Shown here piece by piece: positions 9,797 through 18,123 of a stretch of DNA of 64,000 nucleotides (position 1 is its first letter; each line of letters starts with the position of its first letter). The notes under the pieces were generated by a model. That model searched no databases, had not been told where the DNA came from, and saw only the letters and a program-made list of their open reading frames with translations. Location: positions 62,001 through 126,000 of the forward strand of contig CACOAO010000003.1 of NCBI GenBank assembly GCA_902625215.1, read 5' to 3'. Position numbers and translations under genes: made by a program. This stretch comes from an uncultured SAR116 cluster alpha proteobacterium. Lineage in GTDB: Bacteria; Pseudomonadota; Alphaproteobacteria; Puniceispirillales; Marisalimonadaceae.

Positions 9797-9856
9797 CTTA
9801 ATTTTTTATACTATTATTATCATATAATTTTGAAATTAATTATTATTTTATCTTTT

Positions 9857-10492
9857 TTATGCAAAGCTAGCCAAATATGTTCTCAGCAAACTAATACCGT
9901 TATTTTTGAAACTAGAAGTGGCCATTATTTCTGGGAAAGCCGCTGTATGTTTAGAAATAATATTGGTCGAGTTGTCTTTAACTTTTATGATTTCTTCATC
10001 ACTCAATTTATCAATTTTTGTTAGAACTAAAACCCAACTTACTGCTGCCACATCAAGTTCTTTCATTATAGTTTTATCTAAATCCCCAATCCCGCGCCTG
10101 CTATCAATTAACAAACACACGGTTCTAAGAGTTGGCCTTCCTTTTAAATACTTTAAAGTAAGGGATGTCCAAGATTGTATATCTTTCTTTGGTGCTTTTG
10201 CATAACCATAACCAGGCAAATCAACTAACCTAAGTCTGTGGGTTTGATAAACAAGATCAAAAAAAATTAATTGCCTAGTTCTTCCTGGTGTTTGGCTCGT
10301 TCTAGCTAATGTTTTTCTATTAGTAAGAGCATTAACAAGCGAACTTTTGCCAACATTAGATCTTCCTGCAAATGCCACCTCATTACCTCCCTCCGAAGGT
10401 ATAGCGTTGGTTTCAAGAGCTGCAGCTACAAATTTGCATTCTCCAGAAAATATTTTTCTAGCTTTTTCAATTTCAAGATCATCATATAGCAA
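9857..10492 (-). CDS. engB: Ribosome biogenesis GTP-binding protein EngB (YsxC/YihA)
   Basis: EngB is a small TRAFAC GTPase needed for late large-subunit assembly. GTPase motifs are complete: G1 GRSNVGKSS (43-51), G2 threonines in TSQTPGRTRQ, G3 DLPGYG, G4 TKIDK and G5 ATSSFKN. The protein has 211 residues, the usual length. It is 13 bp downstream of yidC and 60 bp upstream of argB, all on the minus strand, which is the standard alphaproteobacterial arrangement. Confidence 0.96.
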   Translation of the reverse strand: MLYDDLEIEKARKIFSGECKFVAAALETNAIPSEGGNEVAFAGRSNVGKSSLVNALTNRKTLARTSQTPGRTRQLIFFDLVYQTHRLRLVDLPGYGYAKAPKKDIQSWTSLTLKYLKGRPTLRTVCLLIDSRRGIGDLDKTIMKELDVAAVSWVLVLTKIDKLSDEEIIKVKDNSTNIISKHTAAFPEIMATSSFKNNGISLLRTYLASFA

Positions 10493-10505
10493 TAATTTAA
10501 CCTAC

Positions 10506-12230
10506 TTATTTTGATTCTTTATTCATCTTATTCATAATTACCCATTGCTGACATATGGAAAGCAGATTATTCCATGTCCAATATATAACTAAACCAGCAG
10601 GGAACGTTGCTAATAAAAATGTAAACGCAACTGGCATCCACGCAAATATTTTAGCCTGAATAGGATCCGGTGGAGTTGGGTTTAACCTTTGTTGTAAAAA
10701 CATTGTCACACCCATTAATAATGGCCAAATACCAATATTTAAAAAGTCCGGTAAGATTGATGTACTATAAGGAAGCAAACCAAATAGGTTAAAAATACTG
10801 GTTGGATCTTGAACAGATAAATCTTTGATCCAACCAAAAAAGGGTGTTTGCCTCATTTCAATTGAAACAAATAAAACCTTATATAGAGCAAAGAACACTG
10901 GAATTTGAACTAAAATTGGGAGACACCCTGCCGCAGGATTCACCTTTTCTTTTTTATAAAGATTCATCATTTCTTGGTTTAATTTTTGTCGATCGTCACC
11001 AACTCTTTCTCTCAATTTTTGAATCTGAGGAGTTAATACTCTCATTTTAGCCATGCTTTTGTAAGATTTATTTGCTAATGGAAAAAATAATAATTTCACA
11101 ATTACTGTTATAGCCAAAATTGCTAATCCAAAATTACCTAAATAATCATTAGCCCAAGATAAAGCATAAAAGAAAGGTTTCGTTAAAAAATAAAACCAAC
11201 CAAAATCAATGGCTAGGTCAAAATGTTGGATGTTAAATTGTTTTTCATATTGATCAAACAAAGCCAGTCTTTTCGCTCCTGCAAATGTCCTTGATAAAAA
11301 CTCACCTTTAGAATTTGCAGAAATAGTTACTGCATTTCCTAAGAAATCAGTTTGATATTGTCCACCATTTGAACTTAATTTTCTAAAAGTAAAATTGTAT
11401 TTCTGATTTTGATCAGGTAATAGAGCTGTCATCCAATATTTGTCAGTCAGTCCAATCCAACCACCTGTTTCATCTGGCTTTATATTAATACCCTTTTTAC
11501 CAGCTTCTGTTAAATCACCATAACTTTGTTCAGACAATGTTTTATCAAAAACCCCAAGCGGACCCTCATGCAATACAAAAAAATCAATTGTTTCTGGTTC
11601 ACCAGCTCTTCTAATTAAACCATATGGATATAAAGTAACTGACTTAGCAGAACTATTTTCAACCCTTTGGTTAACAGTGATCATAAAAGTATCGTCGATA
11701 CTTATATCTTGATAAAAATTAATTCCTTCACCGTTATTCCAATTTAAAGTAACAGTTTTTTCAGGAGTTAAAAGATTACTTGATGACTGCCATAATGTTT
11801 TACCATTAGGAACTTTTACACCATCAGGACTACTCCATCCAAATTCAATAAAATATGGCGTCCTACCATTAGACTTTAATAATAATTTAATCATATCGCT
11901 CTCAGGATCGAGAGATTCACGATACTGTGTTAAAGTAATATCATCAATTCTTGCACCTCTTAACGAGATAGACCCAGATACCTCTTCACTTTCCATTGAA
12001 ATTCTAGGTACTGTTTTATTTTGATCAGTTGGTTCAATATTATCTGATGTAATAATTCCATTACCTACATTTTCAGGCAAAGGAATGTTTGAGGTGTCAT
12101 TATTTTCTTTTGTAATTTTTTCTTGTTGATATAAATCTTTTTTGGGATCAACAAATAATATTTGATATCCTATAAGCACAGCCATAGATAAGCAAATTGC
12201 TGCAACTAAATTTCTTGTTTCTGGGTTCAT
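10506..12230 (-). CDS. yidC: Membrane protein insertase YidC
   Basis: YidC inserts and folds inner-membrane proteins alone or with SecYEG. The 574-residue protein has the Gram-negative layout: an N-terminal helix (about 8-27), a large periplasmic beta-sandwich domain (about 60-340), and the five-helix insertase core at the C-terminus (about 350-560). The core includes KLLFFPLANKSYKSMAKM, whose lysine/serine coiled region is cytoplasmic, and NPAAGCLPILVQIPVFFALYKVL. The conserved hydrophilic-groove arginine is expected near the third helix of the core. It sits between yidD and engB. Confidence 0.96.
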   Translation of the reverse strand: MNPETRNLVAAICLSMAVLIGYQILFVDPKKDLYQQEKITKENNDTSNIPLPENVGNGIITSDNIEPTDQNKTVPRISMESEEVSGSISLRGARIDDITLTQYRESLDPESDMIKLLLKSNGRTPYFIEFGWSSPDGVKVPNGKTLWQSSSNLLTPEKTVTLNWNNGEGINFYQDISIDDTFMITVNQRVENSSAKSVTLYPYGLIRRAGEPETIDFFVLHEGPLGVFDKTLSEQSYGDLTEAGKKGINIKPDETGGWIGLTDKYWMTALLPDQNQKYNFTFRKLSSNGGQYQTDFLGNAVTISANSKGEFLSRTFAGAKRLALFDQYEKQFNIQHFDLAIDFGWFYFLTKPFFYALSWANDYLGNFGLAILAITVIVKLLFFPLANKSYKSMAKMRVLTPQIQKLRERVGDDRQKLNQEMMNLYKKEKVNPAAGCLPILVQIPVFFALYKVLFVSIEMRQTPFFGWIKDLSVQDPTSIFNLFGLLPYSTSILPDFLNIGIWPLLMGVTMFLQQRLNPTPPDPIQAKIFAWMPVAFTFLLATFPAGLVIYWTWNNLLSICQQWVIMNKMNKESK

Positions 12231-12328
12231 TTTTTCTCGCTCAATTTATATCTAATAGAAATACATGTCTTATTTTTTTAATTGTTTAACCTAAAGTACC
12301 TTTGATTAAAAGAAATGAATTAAATAAT

Positions 12329-12553
12329 TCATTTTATGGGATCATATCCGCTTTTCCCCCATGGATGACATCTAATAATTCTTTTAAAACCTAACCAAAT
12401 TCCTTTTTTTAAACCAAACTTAATAATCGAATCTTTTGTGTATTCAGAACAAGTGGGCAAGTATCTACAGTTATTTCCTAAGAATGGTGAAATAATATAT
12501 TTGTAAGCATCAATTAATTTAATTGAGGATAATGTCAAAAATCTTTTCATCAT
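12329..12553 (-). CDS. yidD: Membrane protein insertion efficiency factor YidD
   Basis: YidD is a small protein that assists YidC-dependent insertion. The 74-residue sequence has the hallmark cysteine-rich core: YKYIISPFLGNNCRYLPTCSEY, followed by IIRCHPWGKSGYDPI. The start overlaps the rnpA stop by four bases (ATGA), so rnpA and yidD are translationally coupled. An upstream ATG directly precedes the ATG of MKRFL. About 100 bp separates it from yidC, more than elsewhere in this operon; no clear hairpin was seen in that gap. Confidence 0.95.
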   Translation of the reverse strand: MMKRFLTLSSIKLIDAYKYIISPFLGNNCRYLPTCSEYTKDSIIKFGLKKGIWLGFKRIIRCHPWGKSGYDPIK

Positions 12554-12891
12554 AATCTACTCAAAAATTGTTTCAATTGATTGTGCATCTCAAAAAAGGA
12601 AGCCTTTAAAATTGACTGTTTTGCTATTAAAACATAACTATATTTTTCTTTAAACAAAATATTATCTTCTTTTAACAATCTTGAGATTAATGCCCTCATT
12701 CTTCTCTTTGCCCTATTTCTTTTTACTGCATTACCAATTCTTTTAGTTGCTGTGAAACCAAACATAAGCCCTTGATCTGATATATTGGGGTTATAATACT
12801 CTTGTAAAATGAAATTTTTGTTATGTACTTTTAACCCATGCTTATTTGATAAAACAAAATCTCTTCTCTTCTTTAAAGTTACAAGTTTCAT
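12550..12891 (-). CDS. rnpA: Ribonuclease P protein component
   Basis: RnpA is the protein subunit of RNase P, which matures tRNA 5' ends with its RNA partner. The 113-residue protein has the central signature FTATKRIGNAVKRNRAKRRMRALI (seen in parts: GNAVKRNRAKRR at about 58-69), basic throughout. It is the second gene of the rpmH operon and overlaps yidD by 4 bases. The RNase P RNA gene is not in this window. Confidence 0.95.
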   Translation of the reverse strand: MKLVTLKKRRDFVLSNKHGLKVHNKNFILQEYYNPNISDQGLMFGFTATKRIGNAVKRNRAKRRMRALISRLLKEDNILFKEKYSYVLIAKQSILKASFFEMHNQLKQFLSRL

Positions 12892-12950
12892 TTTACCATC
12901 TCATAAGCTATCTAACTTAACAAACAAGATATAGAAATAATTAAGAAGAT

Positions 12951-13085
12951 TTAAGCAGAGAGTTTTTTTCTTCCTTTTGCTCTTCTACTACGAATTACAT
13001 TTCTACCGCCTACAGTAGACATTCTGGATCTATAACCATGTCTTCTTTTTCTCACTAAATTACTAGGTTGAAATGTACGTTTCAT
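12951..13085 (-). CDS. rpmH: 50S ribosomal protein L34
   Basis: This 44-residue gene translates as [18 protein letters not shown], then [20 protein letters not shown], then RKKLSA. It is an unmistakable L34, a basic protein of the large ribosomal subunit. It is the first gene of the rpmH-rnpA-yidD-yidC operon and is followed by rnpA after 59 bp. An AGGA ribosome site lies about 7 nt ahead of the ATG. A 15-bp palindrome and a sigma70-type promoter lie upstream and are listed separately. Confidence 0.97.
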   Translation of the reverse strand: MKRTFQPSNLVRKRRHGYRSRMSTVGGRNVIRSRRAKGRKKLSA

Positions 13086-13092
13086 AATATTC

Positions 13093-13107
13093 CTGTATTA
13101 AATACAG
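13093..13107 (-). promoter_or_regulatory. Palindrome in the rpmH leader
   Basis: CTGTATT-A-AATACAG is a perfect 7-1-7 inverted repeat. It lies just upstream of, and touching, the AGGA ribosome site of rpmH. It could fold in the leader RNA or be a protein site. A link to L34 or operon control is inference only. Confidence 0.4.
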
Positions 13108-13128
13108 CCTCTTAAATCAATTTATGTG

Positions 13129-13157
13129 TTTTTAGACACTTTGCATCAGTTAGTCAA
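13129..13157 (-). promoter_or_regulatory. Candidate sigma70 promoter of the rpmH operon
   Basis: Read on the minus strand there is TTGACT (-35), a 17-bp spacer and TAAAAA (-10). This is a 5/6 match and a 4/6 match to the consensus, about 45 bp ahead of rpmH. It is the best promoter candidate for the rpmH-rnpA-yidD-yidC run. It was identified by eye only. Confidence 0.45.
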
Positions 13158-13162
13158 TATGA

Positions 13163-13654
13163 TTATTTTTGTGTACGCTCAGAAATCGTAGGAGCTGGCT
13201 TCATTTCCATATCCCAAGGAAAATATATCCATGTATCTTGAGAAACTTCTGTTATAAATGTATCAACCTGTTCCCTACCACTTGGCTTAGCATATACTGT
13301 TGCATAATGAGCATTAGGTAAACTTGATCTTATAGCTTTAATAGTTTCACCAGTATCTACAAGATCATCAACTATTAGCCAACCTTCGCCACTGTTTGCT
13401 ATACTAGATTCTTTTAAAACTTTCACATCACCCTTTGTTTTTTGACTATAAGATAAAACACAAAAGGTATCGATTAATCTTATATCTAATTCTCTTGCTA
13501 CTATGGCCGCGGGCACTAGTCCTCCTCTAGTAACAGCAATTATTCCTTTATAAGGCTTCAATTCAGATAAACGCCAAGCTAAAGCTTTGCTATTTCTGTG
13601 AATTTCTTCCCAAGACACTGGGAAAGATTTTTCATATGTATTTGTATTACTCAT
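13163..13654 (-). CDS. gpt: Xanthine-guanine phosphoribosyltransferase
   Basis: This is a purine-salvage enzyme that joins xanthine or guanine to PRPP. The 163-residue protein has the PRPP-binding motif [14 protein letters not shown] (about 92-105), the RGGLVPA loop (44-50) and the C-terminal [11 protein letters not shown] segment typical of Gpt rather than Hpt. No signal peptide is present, so it should be cytoplasmic or membrane-associated. It stands alone between the rpmH promoter region and tRNA-Arg. Confidence 0.93.
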   Translation of the reverse strand: MSNTNTYEKSFPVSWEEIHRNSKALAWRLSELKPYKGIIAVTRGGLVPAAIVARELDIRLIDTFCVLSYSQKTKGDVKVLKESSIANSGEGWLIVDDLVDTGETIKAIRSSLPNAHYATVYAKPSGREQVDTFITEVSQDTWIYFPWDMEMKPAPTISERTQK

Positions 13655-13777
13655 GTATTATATATAAAAGTTAACTTAATATTTTCTACACTAAATTTAA
13701 CAAAAACATAATATTTATTTTCTTACTTGATTATAATTTTTTTATGAAGATAACTATTATTAATAATTCAATAACGT

Positions 13778-13854
13778 GCGCTCGTAGCTCAGCTGGATAG
13801 AGCACTAGACTACGAATCTAGGGGTCAGGGGTTCGAATCCTCTCGAGCGCACCA
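13778..13854 (+). tRNA. tRNA-Arg (anticodon ACG)
   Basis: The 77-nt gene folds as a standard cloverleaf. The acceptor arm GCGCTCG pairs with CGAGCGC, the D-arm is GCTC/GAGC, the anticodon stem CTAGA/TCTAG holds the loop CTACGAA (ACG at the centre), and the T-arm contains GGTTCGAATCC. The CCA end is encoded (ACCA at 13851-13854). A34 would be deaminated to inosine to read CGU, CGC and CGA. It marks the border between the housekeeping block and accessory genes. Confidence 0.97.
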
Positions 13855-13930
13855 CATTCAATGTCACTCTCACATTCAAAAATTCTAATTTAACTTGTAA
13901 CTGACTTTTGGTGGTTTTTTTACCATAAAA

Positions 13931-13954
13931 ATGGGGCAACATATGGGGCTACAT
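13931..13954 (+). repeat. 12-bp tandem repeat downstream of tRNA-Arg
   Basis: Two abutting 12-mers, ATGGGGCAACAT and ATGGGGCTACAT, differ at one base. They begin 77 bp after the tRNA. G runs of this kind are rare in the surrounding AT-rich DNA. The position at a tRNA and at the edge of accessory genes suggests a leftover integrase arm site or attachment region. No integrase gene is present, so this is inference. Confidence 0.5.
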
Positions 13955-13980
13955 TGAATATGTTATTCTAGTAGAAAAAT

Positions 13981-14754
13981 TTACTCTGGAGTAAATTTAA
14001 TTGTTAAATCATCAAAATAAACTATCTGCGAATAATTAAGGTTGTCTCTGTAAATACCAATTCTTGGTTTAACAGCTTTTATTTTTTTAAATGGAATATT
14101 GTCTAACTTTTTTTTTTCAAGGATTGTTTTACCATCAATTACAATTTTACAATAACCTTTTGTGTTTGATGGTCTGTAAGTCATCTCAATTTTATGCCAT
14201 TCACCGTCAGCTAAATCTATTTTGAATAGATCATAAAGACTGTAAGCTCGATAACGTTTATATTTTTTTGGTGTATCTTTTTTGATGAAATGAGTGCAAT
14301 ATGCTCGTCCATAATTATCGATGTGAACTGCCATTGCTGGCTGTGCTCCACCACGATCTGGAATGGATTTAAACTGAGCTATCATTGTTCTTACTTCTTC
14401 AAATTTTTCATCCACTGTTTTAAATCCTTCCTTAGGAGTTCTGAATTTAAAAGAATAGTATGTTGTACCATTTATTGGAGTTCTGAAACCTAGTTCAGCT
14501 CTTTCAGTTCGTTGATATTTAACATCACTTGATGAACCTCTCATTCCAGGTTCAATAGTTATCTTTAATGTCTCATTTTCAATTATAGCTGCTTTCTTGG
14601 TGGTATTATATTTATGAGGATAATAATTTGGCATTTTTGAAAAATCATAAAACTTTGTAATTTCTTTATCACTTGTTTTTTGATCAAAACTGTAAGCAAA
14701 TATTTTCGATGGGAAAATCAGAGAACAAAAAATTAATAGATATTTAAAATACAT
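13981..14754 (-). CDS. Secreted polysaccharide-lyase-like protein (jelly-roll fold)
   Basis: This 257-residue protein has a signal peptide (about 1-20, cleavage after KIFA). The body shows the pattern of the heparin-lyase-like 'Polysacc_lyase' family: QRTERAELGFRTP (about 80-92), YYSFKFRTPKEGF, a central MIAQFKS and MAVHIDN pair, DGEWHKIEMTYRPS, and a terminal PRIGIYRDN with YFDDLTIKF. These features indicate a concanavalin-like beta sandwich acting on an acidic polysaccharide in the periplasm or outside the cell. The substrate is unknown. A related gene lies 25 bp upstream on the same strand. An AGGA site 7 nt ahead of the ATG supports the start. Confidence 0.7.
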   Translation of the reverse strand: MYFKYLLIFCSLIFPSKIFAYSFDQKTSDKEITKFYDFSKMPNYYPHKYNTTKKAAIIENETLKITIEPGMRGSSSDVKYQRTERAELGFRTPINGTTYYSFKFRTPKEGFKTVDEKFEEVRTMIAQFKSIPDRGGAQPAMAVHIDNYGRAYCTHFIKKDTPKKYKRYRAYSLYDLFKIDLADGEWHKIEMTYRPSNTKGYCKIVIDGKTILEKKKLDNIPFKKIKAVKPRIGIYRDNLNYSQIVYFDDLTIKFTPE

Positions 14755-14779
14755 TTTTCATCCTAATTATAATCTTAAT

Positions 14780-15601
14780 TTAATTTTTAATTTCTTTAAT
14801 TTTTATATAATCATAATCAATAATGGAAGTTTCTAAAACTTCTTTTTCATTACCCGGTCTATAAATCCCAAATTTAATCAATGGTTTACCACATTTTGAA
14901 GTCCAAATCATAGATTGTGACCACAATTCTTCATCATCATAAAATAAAACAATATCTAATCCACCTTTATATACATCTTGAAATTTTGTCGGTGTTACAA
15001 TTAATTTGAATTTAACCCATTTATTATAAATGTTAGTTACATTAATTTCAGGGTAGAAAGTAAGATGATTAGCTGAATCTTTGTTTAGAGCATAAAACAT
15101 ATATAAAATATTATCTTGGAATTTTAGCATAATTGGTGGTCTTTTTGAAGTAACACATCCCTTTACACTGTTATGATATTGAAAAAACGTTTCTCTGTAA
15201 TTAGTAAAACCTTTTACAAATCTAACTTTAAATTCAATTTCATAAGCTTTATAATAACTTATATTATAAGATTTTTTGATTGCTAATTCGGCTCTTTCCC
15301 AATACGGAGCTCTGTTTCTTCTTTTATTATCACTTCGACTAGTACCTATTTGACCATTAAATAACCTAAACCTTAAAAACCTATTTTTATCTTCTTCTAA
15401 CCAACGAGCATTCCACTTATCTTTAGAATTTGAAGGAAACCCTGCATTAGCGTAAAAAGAATGTGACCAATCTTCGTCCTTATATATTTTACCCTGATCA
15501 ACACCTTTTTTTTGAGATTTGTTCCAGTTACCTCCTATAGCTAAATTTATACAACAAAAGGACAAAAATAAGCTAAGTATAATTTTAAAGATAATGTTCA
15601 T
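14780..15601 (-). CDS. Secreted polysaccharide-lyase-like protein, diverged paralogue
   Basis: This 273-residue protein has a signal peptide (about 1-23, ending AIGG). It shares the skeleton of the downstream gene: YWERAELAIKKS in place of QRTERAEL, YEIEFKVRFVKGF followed by FFQYHNS, YNKWVKFKLIVTP, and IKFGIYRPGN with a final IIDYDYIKIK. The two are therefore likely paralogues with different substrates or subsites, made from one transcript. Family assignment is by pattern, and the catalytic residues cannot be named with confidence. Acidic algal polysaccharides would be plausible targets in a marine cell, but this is inference. Confidence 0.62.
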   Translation of the reverse strand: MNIIFKIILSLFLSFCCINLAIGGNWNKSQKKGVDQGKIYKDEDWSHSFYANAGFPSNSKDKWNARWLEEDKNRFLRFRLFNGQIGTSRSDNKRRNRAPYWERAELAIKKSYNISYYKAYEIEFKVRFVKGFTNYRETFFQYHNSVKGCVTSKRPPIMLKFQDNILYMFYALNKDSANHLTFYPEINVTNIYNKWVKFKLIVTPTKFQDVYKGGLDIVLFYDDEELWSQSMIWTSKCGKPLIKFGIYRPGNEKEVLETSIIDYDYIKIKEIKN

Positions 15602-15781
15602 TTAATTAAATCCTCAACTAAACAATCATCTAATAACTCTAGTGATTAATTTAAATTAAAATCAAAATTAATTATACATTTTTTCATCCTAACAATAACC
15701 TTAGTAATTTATATAAGCTTAAATCAAAATTAATTGAAAACTCTTTAACTTTTATAACTATTTTGATTAATGTTATAAATT

Positions 15782-16585
15782 ATGAAAATTATATTTAGTA
15801 GAAAAGGTTTTGATAGTACTGCAGGTGGAATTCCAAGTATAAAAAGAGGTAAAAATCTTCAAAGCCTTCCAATACCCTATAAAAAAAATACATTAACTAC
15901 ATACAATCACCTAAATTTAGGAAAAGATGTAAAGCAGTTGTCAAAAAATAAAATCAGACCTACAGACACTTGCCACCATGACCCAAACTTAGTAACTGGT
16001 CACTTTGGACAAGTTGGCGCTGCACAAACTCATCTAGAAAATAATAATGTTGGAAAGGGTGATTTATTTCTCTTTTGGGGATGGTTTAGAGAAACTATAA
16101 TAAACGAAAAAAAAATTTTATTTGATAAAACAGACCCTGGTCACTACAGAATTTTTGGTTGGTTTCAAATTGGTAGAATAATAAAATTAGGAGATGATCC
16201 AAGTTGGTATTTAAAGGGGAATCCAAATCCTAATTCACATCCACACACAATAGGTAAATGGCCAAAAAATAACACTCTATATGTAGCAAAATCAAAATTA
16301 GAAGGCTTTGGTTTACAAAATTATCCAGGATTTGGAAAATTTAGAGCTACTCAATTGACAAATTTAAGCCATGACCCTTCTATAAAAAAATCGAGATGGA
16401 TTTGTCCTAAATGGTTAAACCCCAAACATAATGGTTGTGGAATGACATATCATAAAAATTTAAATAGATGGAGAGAAAATACAGTTGATATTGTTGGAAG
16501 AGGCCAAGAGTTTGTTGCCAAACCTAAAAATAATAATGAATGGAAAAAATGGCTAATTTCTATATTTAAGACAGTCGTTTTATAA
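15782..16585 (+). CDS. Nmad3-like protein (nucleotide-modification-associated domain 3)
   Basis: The 267-residue protein matches, from memory, the Nmad3 pattern: an N-terminal SRKGFDSTAGGIPS, then HHDPNLVTGHFGQVGAAQ, THLENNNVGKGDLFLFWGWF, IFGWFQIGRII, HPHTIG, NTLYVAKSKL, and a C-terminal cluster SRWICPKW. Nmad domains were proposed by comparative genomics to act with DNA base-modification systems; no enzyme activity is proven. The neighbours here (polysaccharide lyases, a GST) give no modification partner. No signal peptide or membrane helix is present. It stands alone, with 90 bp before the GST gene. Confidence 0.65.
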   Translation: MKIIFSRKGFDSTAGGIPSIKRGKNLQSLPIPYKKNTLTTYNHLNLGKDVKQLSKNKIRPTDTCHHDPNLVTGHFGQVGAAQTHLENNNVGKGDLFLFWGWFRETIINEKKILFDKTDPGHYRIFGWFQIGRIIKLGDDPSWYLKGNPNPNSHPHTIGKWPKNNTLYVAKSKLEGFGLQNYPGFGKFRATQLTNLSHDPSIKKSRWICPKWLNPKHNGCGMTYHKNLNRWRENTVDIVGRGQEFVAKPKNNNEWKKWLISIFKTVVL

Positions 16586-16675
16586 AAGATATTAGTGTTT
16601 AAACTAATTTAAATTTTTAATAATATCGTAATGAATAATATTTACCATTAAAAATTATTTAATTAGGATATAATT

Positions 16676-17308
16676 ATGAAATTAATTATTGCTACTCCAA
16701 GCCCATTTGCTCGTAAGGTACGTATAGCTTTACTCGAAAAAAAAATTAAATATGAGGAAATTATTGATATACCATGGAATAAAAACACCATTACTACAGG
16801 TATTAACCCTCTTGGCAAAATTCCTATTCTTCTTTTAAAAGATCATGAACCTATATTTGATAGTAAAGTTATAAATGAATATTTAGATTATTTAAAACCA
16901 AATCCTCCTTTATATCCTAGTTCATTTCAAGAAAACGTTTCCGCAAAATTAGTAGAAGCCGTTGCTGATGGAGTTTGTGATTCAATAGTTCTAGTTTTTC
17001 TTGAAAACTCAAGAAATAAAGATTTAAGAAGTAAAAATTGGATTAATAGACAAGAGAAAAAAATTTTTGAAGGAATAGAATACTTATCAAATCATCTAAA
17101 AGAAAAAGAATTTTTTGTTGGAAATAATTTTAGTATAGCTGATATAAGTTGTTTTTCTTGTTTGGAATATATCGATCTCAGATTTCCAAAATTTGACTGG
17201 AGAAAAAGGCATAAAAATTTAGACAAATATTGGAAAACTCATGAAATTAGAGATTCATTTCAAAAGACAAAACCAAAAGCACAAATGATAGAACCTATTC
17301 AGAATTAA
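16676..17308 (+). CDS. Glutathione S-transferase family protein
   Basis: This is a 210-residue cytosolic GST with an N-terminal thioredoxin-like domain (about 1-80) and an all-helical C-terminal domain (about 90-205). SPFARKVRIAL (10-20) carries the position for the catalytic residue, NPLGKIPIL has the cis-proline, and DSKVINEYLD contains the glutathione-binding acidic/serine pair. FSIADISCFSCLEYIDLRFP is the helix-capping N-D motif region. Substrate is unknown. The ATG follows a TTAGGA ribosome site at about 8 nt. Confidence 0.88.
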   Translation: MKLIIATPSPFARKVRIALLEKKIKYEEIIDIPWNKNTITTGINPLGKIPILLLKDHEPIFDSKVINEYLDYLKPNPPLYPSSFQENVSAKLVEAVADGVCDSIVLVFLENSRNKDLRSKNWINRQEKKIFEGIEYLSNHLKEKEFFVGNNFSIADISCFSCLEYIDLRFPKFDWRKRHKNLDKYWKTHEIRDSFQKTKPKAQMIEPIQN

Positions 17309-17475
17309 AAAAATTAGCTGAATGAACTCTCCACTTAATATAACTTAGAAAATACAAATAAATTAAAACAAGAATCCTTATCAATAATAATTCTTTTAAG
17401 TTTAAAATATATCTGCCAGGTTAAATTATGTATTAAATAAATCGTCAAAAATATTTTTTAAGTTTAGGATGACAT

Positions 17476-17568
17476 ATGAATAAATTAGGAATTATATTAA
17501 TAATTTTATTCGTACTTTTTGTTTTTTTTCCAACAATGTCATATTGGATTAATCATTGGAGTTCGTGA
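17476..17568 (+). CDS. Putative 30-residue single-helix membrane peptide
   Basis: This short frame has an ATG 6 nt behind a clean AGGA ribosome site. It encodes MNKLGIILIILFVLFVFFPT followed by MSYWINHWSS, then TGA. That is one membrane helix (about 4-20) with a short aromatic tail. It ends two bases before the ATG of the cysteine-rich gene downstream, so the two are probably co-translated. No family is recognised. Support rests on the ribosome site, spacing and composition. Confidence 0.45.
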   Translation: MNKLGIILIILFVLFVFFPTMSYWINHWSS

Positions 17569-17570
17569 AA

Positions 17571-17804
17571 ATGTTTAAATTAAATAGTTTTTGTAAAGAG
17601 TGTTTTGATCCATATAAAATTGTTTGGAGTTGTAAAAAAACCTTTGCTGAAAAAAATTGGATATTTCTTTGTGGTAATTGCATAAGATATTATCAACATC
17701 TAAATGGTAAAAATTTTAGATCTCAATTCCAAAATATTAAATCTTTAATCAAGTGTAAGTTGCACCTAAAGAAAATGCTACTTCCATTTTATGAATCAAA
17801 ATAG
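17571..17804 (+). CDS. Small cysteine-rich protein, copy 1
   Basis: This is an unrecognised 77-residue basic protein with cysteines at 8, 11, 21, 34 and 37 (CKEC ... SC ... CGNC), the layout of a small zinc-binding ribbon. A TTG five codons earlier is possible, but the ATG at 17571 has GGAG 9 nt upstream and aligns with the second copy. That copy, at 18124, has cysteines at exactly the same five positions. The two lie on either side of a small membrane protein. Function is unknown; a metal-binding or nucleic-acid-binding role is only a guess. Confidence 0.6.
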   Translation: MFKLNSFCKECFDPYKIVWSCKKTFAEKNWIFLCGNCIRYYQHLNGKNFRSQFQNIKSLIKCKLHLKKMLLPFYESK

Positions 17805-17812
17805 ATAAAATT

Positions 17813-18103
17813 ATGGAAAATATAATTTTTAAAATATTTATTTTTTGTATGTTTATAATTTTAGGAGTTTTAATTTTTGGGTTGATAAGATGGATTTTTA
17901 AATATGTAAAACTTTGTAAGCAACACATTGATTGGAAAATTAAAATATTAATTATTTTTCCTTTAGGCGTTCTAATAATAATTCCTTGGTTGCTTGTACA
18001 AACTTTAGTTTTGAAAGGTTATACAGAATTAATTATAGCTATTATAGTAGGGTCTATCGGATCTTACTATATTTTTGGTAATGAAGAAAAAAAAGAAATT
18101 TAA
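17813..18103 (+). CDS. Small two-to-three-helix membrane protein
   Basis: This is an unrecognised 96-residue protein. Hydrophobic segments lie at about residues 4-27, 43-65 and 68-88, separated by a basic loop (RWIFKYVKLCKQHIDWKIK). It starts 9 bp after cysteine-rich copy 1 and is followed 20 bp later by copy 2, so it looks like the middle gene of a small operon. No motif suggests a transport or enzyme role. Confidence 0.6.
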   Translation: MENIIFKIFIFCMFIILGVLIFGLIRWIFKYVKLCKQHIDWKIKILIIFPLGVLIIIPWLLVQTLVLKGYTELIIAIIVGSIGSYYIFGNEEKKEI

Positions 18104-18123
18104 AACAAATATTTAAATCTTAT

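Noticed and set aside
9758-10205. Plus-strand frames opposite engB and the argB start
   Set aside because: They are antisense to clearly conserved genes, and their residues show no family pattern.
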